Below are positions 55,601-60,000 of a stretch of 60,000 nucleotides of DNA, piece after piece; the stretch's first letter is position 1; the number at the start of each line of letters is the position of its first letter. Source of the stretch: Symsagittifera roscoffensis (lineage: Eukaryota > Xenacoelomorpha > Acoela > Convolutidae); the NCBI RefSeq assembly GCF_963678635.1, contig NC_087064.1:50984684-51044683 (forward strand). Direction: 5' to 3'. The notes below the pieces were generated by a model. The model was not told where the DNA came from and searched no databases. It saw only the letters and a list, made by a program, of their open reading frames with translations. A program made the position numbers and the translations under genes.

Positions 55601-57400
55601 TTGGAAAAGTTAGGTTTGATTTATGTGGAGAAACGGTTGAATACTGAATCTAGTTTGTGTGGCCTGAAAACTTTGCAAAATCTGATGAACTGTCGAATTG
55701 CCTGGATGAACTGACGAGTTGAGAAAACTGTCGAGTTTCCTGGTTGGTGAATGGATGACTGGGTGGAACCCGGTAGCTGTCCGGTCAGAACTTGTGTATT
55801 GACGCTCATATAAGTGGAGGTCTCGATTGTGTGAAGACATTGATGAAACAACGTAATCAACTACTGATACCGTCTGGAAATGTTATCTGAAAAACTCCAA
55901 ACAGAAACGGAACCAGTGGCGGGTTGTCATGGAGAAGCAGAAATGAAGCTAGTTACCTCACCAGGGTTTTACAGTTTTACAGCACTATTGGTTCCTAGAG
56001 TCGCTATTTAATCTGAAGCAAAGACATGAGATAGTAACAGCCATCAGTGTAGAAATCTTTGCGAGTGTGTTGGAGACCGATCGGAAAAAAATGGGATGGT
56101 GGAGGAAAGCGATTAAGGTAGAAATGTACATCAGGAAAAGTTAGGCATATCACAGACCAGCGCAAGTAGAATACCAAGTAGGTTCGAGCTTGACTTATCA
56201 ATTTAGGACTAGCTACCCCGTGCATCTCGCAGCAGATGTAGTTTGGTTGTTCAACCCTTGTATGCTCTAAACTTTTTGAGACTTGCGAGAATGTCAGTAA
56301 AAGTTTACAAGTTGTTCGCTGCAGTTGATCAAAAATTTATTAGTGAACTTAATTTGATTCTTAGAAAAACAATCGGGTTATGAAGACAGAAATTTTTGAA
56401 GGTTATGAAGACAGGTTATGAATACAGGTTATAAAGACAGAAGCTGAAGGAACCAGAATCGACAAATTACGAGGCAGCAGAAAAGTTTGATGAAACCTAA
56501 TGAAATTTGATGGATAAGTATTCACTTCTGGAGGCGTCAGGGCATCCTGACTGGAGAAGCATCATGTCAACACACCATGAATTCGCTCGCCACTGTCTTT
56601 TGCAGACATGGGGGAGCCCGGAGCGAAGTAATGCAGTACTGAGCTGGGAAATTGAAAAGATACCAGACTCATCGCAACCAGTAGTGATCAAATTAGAACG
56701 AGTGACGATGGCGACTATATTGTTAAAGGCTTGTACAAGAGAGAACAAAAAACAAGAGAAGCCAGCGAAATAGCAATAGGAAGAGTTCCGGATGATCTGA
56801 AAAAACTTGATCTAATCGAATCAATGTGCAATTACTGAAACTTCCGATGGAATTGAAAACATAAGGACCAGAAAAAGGCTGCTGCGATGGTTGCGAGTCA
56901 ATATGATTGGTTGGATGTTCGATTATGCTAAAAAGCCCATTTCGAAACACAGGAGGGTGCAGAGCTGGTTTCAGCTGGAAATTTTATTGGAAGACTTCAA
57001 AAGACTTTTCGTAACTATTCGGAAGGCATTCACAACCGCAGTGAAAAGGCATCGAAGACATTCGAAAGCGACCGAAGAGAAAAGCACTTAAGGAAGTTTT
57101 GAAGACAAGTCGGACCTAATGCTTTCAAAAAGCTTCTGCAGAAACAAAGAATCCACAGTTGATTCACTGACCTGTTATGAACAGAGAGTTTTGGAGCAAA
57201 AGACTTGCAAGACTGCCTCTAACAGCTTACTCATTGCCAATTGTATGCTTCAATACGCAAAATCGAAAGTGCAGAGTCGATATCGCTGGGAGAACAAATG
57301 GAGTATTTATACAAGGTCAACTACCAACGAGCGTGCATATTAAGATCACAGGAGCCCATTTGACCCGGAGATTTGTGATCAACATTGGATTCTAGATCGG
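55601..57400. other. unassigned DNA with coding-like fragments
   Basis: More GC-balanced than most of the window. Several broken plus-strand frames (56507-56773, 56891-57091, 57119-57395) contain Lys/Arg/Glu-rich peptides, such as AFTTAVKRHRRHSKATEEKS, but no domain that I can name. It could be the decayed 3' part of a retroelement just before the element at the window's end. Confidence 0.3.
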
Positions 57401-57458
57401 GTCTGTTAGAGGTACCCGAACAAAATTTTTTTTTGATTGTGATTTTGGTTGTGTGGTT

Positions 57459-57825
57459 GCTTGAGCTACTCAATAGGAAACCTCGGGCAATCCGGGAACA
57501 CATAAAAGAAGACCTCAGTGAGTGTATTAGGCAGATATACGCTCACTTGAGAAGAAAAGTTGTTCCCTGCTCTCGTGCACTTGGAGCGTCCCGGGTGTGG
57601 GAGAGCTTTTTCATAGACTTTAGAACTTTTTCGATCAGAGGTTGCCTTGAGCTACTTAGTAGGACCGCTCGGGCAATCGCAGGACACCTTACACCTAAAA
57701 GAAGACCTCGGTGAGTGTATTAGGCAAATACACACTCATTTGAGAAGACAGTGTCCTGGGCTTCGTTCTTTTGGAGTGTTCCGATTGAGGGAAGTCTTTT
57801 TCTTTAAGACTAAGTTTTATTTATC
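57459..57825 (+). repeat. tandem duplication, about 185-bp unit
   Basis: Copy 1 starts TTGCTTGAGCTACTCAATAG, and copy 2 (57644) starts TGCCTTGAGCTACTTAGTAG. Both contain CTCGGGCAATC, AAAAGAAGACCTC(A/G)GTGAG and TGTATTAGGCA(A/G)ATA. It sits upstream of the gag gene and might be duplicated U3 sequence within an LTR, whose borders I could not fix. Confidence 0.75.
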
Positions 57826-58210
57826 TATTCCTGAATCATCACTGCTTTTTAACAAAAAATTGTTTGATTTTAATAAAGCAGCGATATGCGGTAAAATTGA
57901 TACTGACGAAAGGTCGCTGTCACCTGTAGGATATTCTTATCTGATTATCAGTTGTGTTTGGTGTATTGATTATAACTTGTGAAATTTTGTGATTTTGTTA
58001 TACTATACGACGGGGTTGAGTTAGCATTATATCAATACTGAGCAGGCCCTGAGTGTAACTTTAGCTGAGTCACTAATATTGTCATCGAGAAATCTAAGAG
58101 ACATTTTTGATACTGACGAAATCGAGTAGGCAGCGTTAATTAAATTAACTAGAACTTATTTGCGGTGCATTGCCATTAATTTGCGCGAATTTTACTGTTT
58201 ATTACAAAAT
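57826..58210 (+). other. leader upstream of gag
   Basis: AT-rich, with an AATAAA at about 57873 and no long open frame. It probably spans the end of an LTR, the primer site and the gag leader. No TGG-type primer-binding site could be recognised, and the LTR end is not defined. Confidence 0.4.
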
Positions 58211-58963
58211 ATGCAGCGTAGAGACTCGTTAGGATCGTTTACTAAAATTCCCAGGCTGAGTAAGGGAAGCACGCAAAAATTTAAAACTAGGTGTAGCCAA
58301 TCTTCGTTTAGCAGCGCTTCCGACGTTTTTGCTGACAACGAATCGACTAAAGGTCAAGTTGATCTTTCAGTGAGCGGAATGAAACTAAGAAGCGAGAAGA
58401 ACCTCGATGGCTATCAAGGGCGAAGCGCAGAGGCCGGACCGGCGAGCGAGGCGCTGGTGGATCCCTTTGACGAAAGGGAACGAACGCTTATTCGACCCGA
58501 CTTTGAGCCAAGCGAGGACCTCGAACGGGAGGAATTTGAGAGGACGGAGGAGGCCTCGGAGCTATCCGAGGTCGAGCGGCGAGAGGAGGTGTTGTTCAGG
58601 GGAATGTCCAAATCAGATATTGAGACTCATAGGTGGAGAAACGAACTTTCATATCCGGCCATTACCCACTCATCTCTGGCCAAGCAGAGCAAGAACGCGA
58701 TGATGTCGAGTATAAGCCCGAGTGAAGAACAAACGGGCTCAAAAGCGAAGAAGAGCTGGAAGTCTTTGTACGATGAGCGCATGGTGTCACTACAAACTGA
58801 AGGTCTGTCTTCCAGTTATGACCATCCGGAGATAACTCACCCGGATGTGAACTTCACGCCGTGCCCAAGGAACGACCTGAGCAGGAAGGCGTTGTCCGCC
58901 TCACCGACCAGGCCCATGTCTGATGGGATAACGATGGGAGCGTCCTCAAGTTCGACAGGTTGA
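58211..58963 (+). CDS. LTR-retrotransposon gag, N-terminal part
   Basis: Starts at ATG 58211 (MQRRDSLGSFTKIPRL); the frame is open further upstream but lacks ATG. About 250 residues, rich in Ser, Glu and Arg, apparently disordered, with an acidic segment EPSEDLEREEFERTEEASEL. It stops at TGA 58961. Coding continues in another frame from about 58930-58960, so a frameshift separates this part from the rest of gag. Composition is clearly more GC-rich than the rest of the window. Strand and context fit the 5' end of an element entering the window's right edge. Confidence 0.6.
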   Translation: MQRRDSLGSFTKIPRLSKGSTQKFKTRCSQSSFSSASDVFADNESTKGQVDLSVSGMKLRSEKNLDGYQGRSAEAGPASEALVDPFDERERTLIRPDFEPSEDLEREEFERTEEASELSEVERREEVLFRGMSKSDIETHRWRNELSYPAITHSSLAKQSKNAMMSSISPSEEQTGSKAKKSWKSLYDERMVSLQTEGLSSSYDHPEITHPDVNFTPCPRNDLSRKALSASPTRPMSDGITMGASSSSTG

Positions 58964-60000
58964 TGATGTCGATGGGCAACCAAAAGGACGGCGCGTCATC
59001 AAGTACCAGGCTGCAACCGCAATTGACCTCATTTTCTCTGGGGCTAACCCCGACGTTAGCGGCGGCTGGCGATATAAGTGACATGTATGCTGGCGTAATG
59101 ACCGGTCTAGAAGAACTGCGACGGGACATGACTAAAAGAATAGATCAAGTCGACGAGAGAGCTCAATAGGGTCGGGAGAATTTGCGAGATGAACTGACAC
59201 ACGTGAAGTCGCAGGCGAGAGTCGATCAGGCTCAATTGATTCGCAACACCGAGCAATGCATGGCAGAGAGCTTGGCACAGGCAAATAAGGAGTCAGAGGA
59301 AAGACAGGCTAGGATGACAAGAGAGATCGAGCGATTGCTGAACGATCATGACACCTATGCCCATACGATGACTAGCCTGGAAAATAGGTTAGATGCCAAA
59401 TCTGACCTGACGATGCGGAAGCTTGACGAGATCTTAAATGGAAGTAATAGGGAGGAGCGTTCCAACCCAAGGGAGCGCTCACACCAGGCGAATGATGGAG
59501 ATGGAGCAGGCAACTATGCCGGCGTCCAGCAAAATTCGAGAGCGAATTACGAATCTAGGAATAGGGAGCGGCCCAGGGCAGCCCCATCGAGGCCAGGTTG
59601 GACGAACCCGGTCCCGCCGGAGACGCATGCCACCCCGGAGACAAGATTGCCCACTGTGCCACAAGTCAGATTGGTCCCAGATCTGACTATGGTCTCACAG
59701 GAATCGACGATGTATGCTTCGATGTTTGAGCCTCTGAATAGATCTCTCGAGACATTCAACATCAAGCTCTCGAAGTCAACCGAGAGAGGAGAGAGGTCAA
59801 GAAGGACCTTGAAGCAGCCGAAATCATACAAAGACGAGTCAGACGGCTGCATTGATACTTGGATAGAGGTGATGAAGTTGCACTTTGAAGAAGAAAATCT
59901 CTCAAAGAAACAGGAATGCAGCACACTGACAAGCAACCTGGAGGGTACCGCCCTGAATTGTGTAATGGCGAAAAGGGCAAATGAACGAGACAGTGTTCGC
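58960..60000 (+). pseudogene. LTR-retrotransposon gag, central part, truncated by the window edge
   Basis: One frame runs from about 58960 to the last base with a single in-frame TAG at 59167-59169. Residues just before and after the stop form a long coiled coil (EELRRDMTKRIDQVDERAQ, stop, RENLRDELTHVKSQARVDQA ...). A Pro/Arg-rich linker follows (about 59550-59680), and then a capsid-like helix region, DTWIEVMKLHFEEENLSKKQ with LEGTALNCVMAKRANERDSV (about 59850-60000). The last block resembles the start of the Gag capsid domain of gypsy-type elements. The intact family member probably has no stop here. Pol would lie beyond 60000. Confidence 0.65.

Noticed and set aside
57402-57830. 5' LTR of the right-edge retrotransposon starting at TGTTAGAGG (57402)
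   Set aside because: The start looks plausible, but no matching CA end or primer-binding site was found and the second LTR is outside the window.

Overview
The window is metazoan genomic DNA: AT-rich and repeat-dense, with one spliced protein-coding gene. The gene has GT-AG introns of 247 to 3559 bp and encodes a group II PLP amino-acid decarboxylase of the animal HDC/AADC/TDC family. A non-LTR retrotransposon with an SGNH-esterase ORF1 and a 2A-bearing ORF2 fits a marine-invertebrate-type genome, but the sequence does not identify the species. No bacterial-type operons, CRISPR arrays or rRNA genes were seen.

Layout. 1-10.5 kb is AT-rich DNA with relics: a small broken coding relic, a hairpin, a hAT-like MITE fragment and dispersed-repeat copies. 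10570-21545 is a Ty3/gypsy-type LTR retrotransposon with two 245-bp LTRs differing at about a dozen positions and a tRNA-Ser-like primer site. Its gag, protease, RT and integrase remnants are frameshifted. At about 14936-19633 it is interrupted by an apparently intact CR1/L2-type LINE: a 342-aa SGNH ORF1 and a 1061-aa ORF2 with 2A, endonuclease and RT. 21.5-26.8 kb holds hAT MITEs and a highly diverged copy of the 835-bp repeat found further right.

26823-38518 (minus strand) is the decarboxylase gene. I could place ten exons with consistent splice sites and phases, giving 550 codons with the PLP lysine at residue 304. Its introns are loaded with MITEs: two hAT-like elements with 8-bp target duplications, a TIR element rich in GGAATCC, and a TIR element rich in the AGATCT palindrome.

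38.6-55.6 kb is satellite-like. An approximately 750-bp lead plus a distinctive head monomer starts a tandem array of about 835-bp monomers. This array stops abruptly at a second array of about 350-bp monomers with a higher-order C-A-B-C-B structure repeated twice. After inverted repeats, 39-bp repeats and a foldback element, the same lead, head and 835-bp array begins again 11.66 kb downstream. The lead starts only 81 bp upstream of the decarboxylase start codon, so the gene's promoter region is itself a repeated sequence. 55.6-60 kb ends in the gag region of another LTR retrotransposon, cut by the window edge and carrying one frameshift and one in-frame stop.
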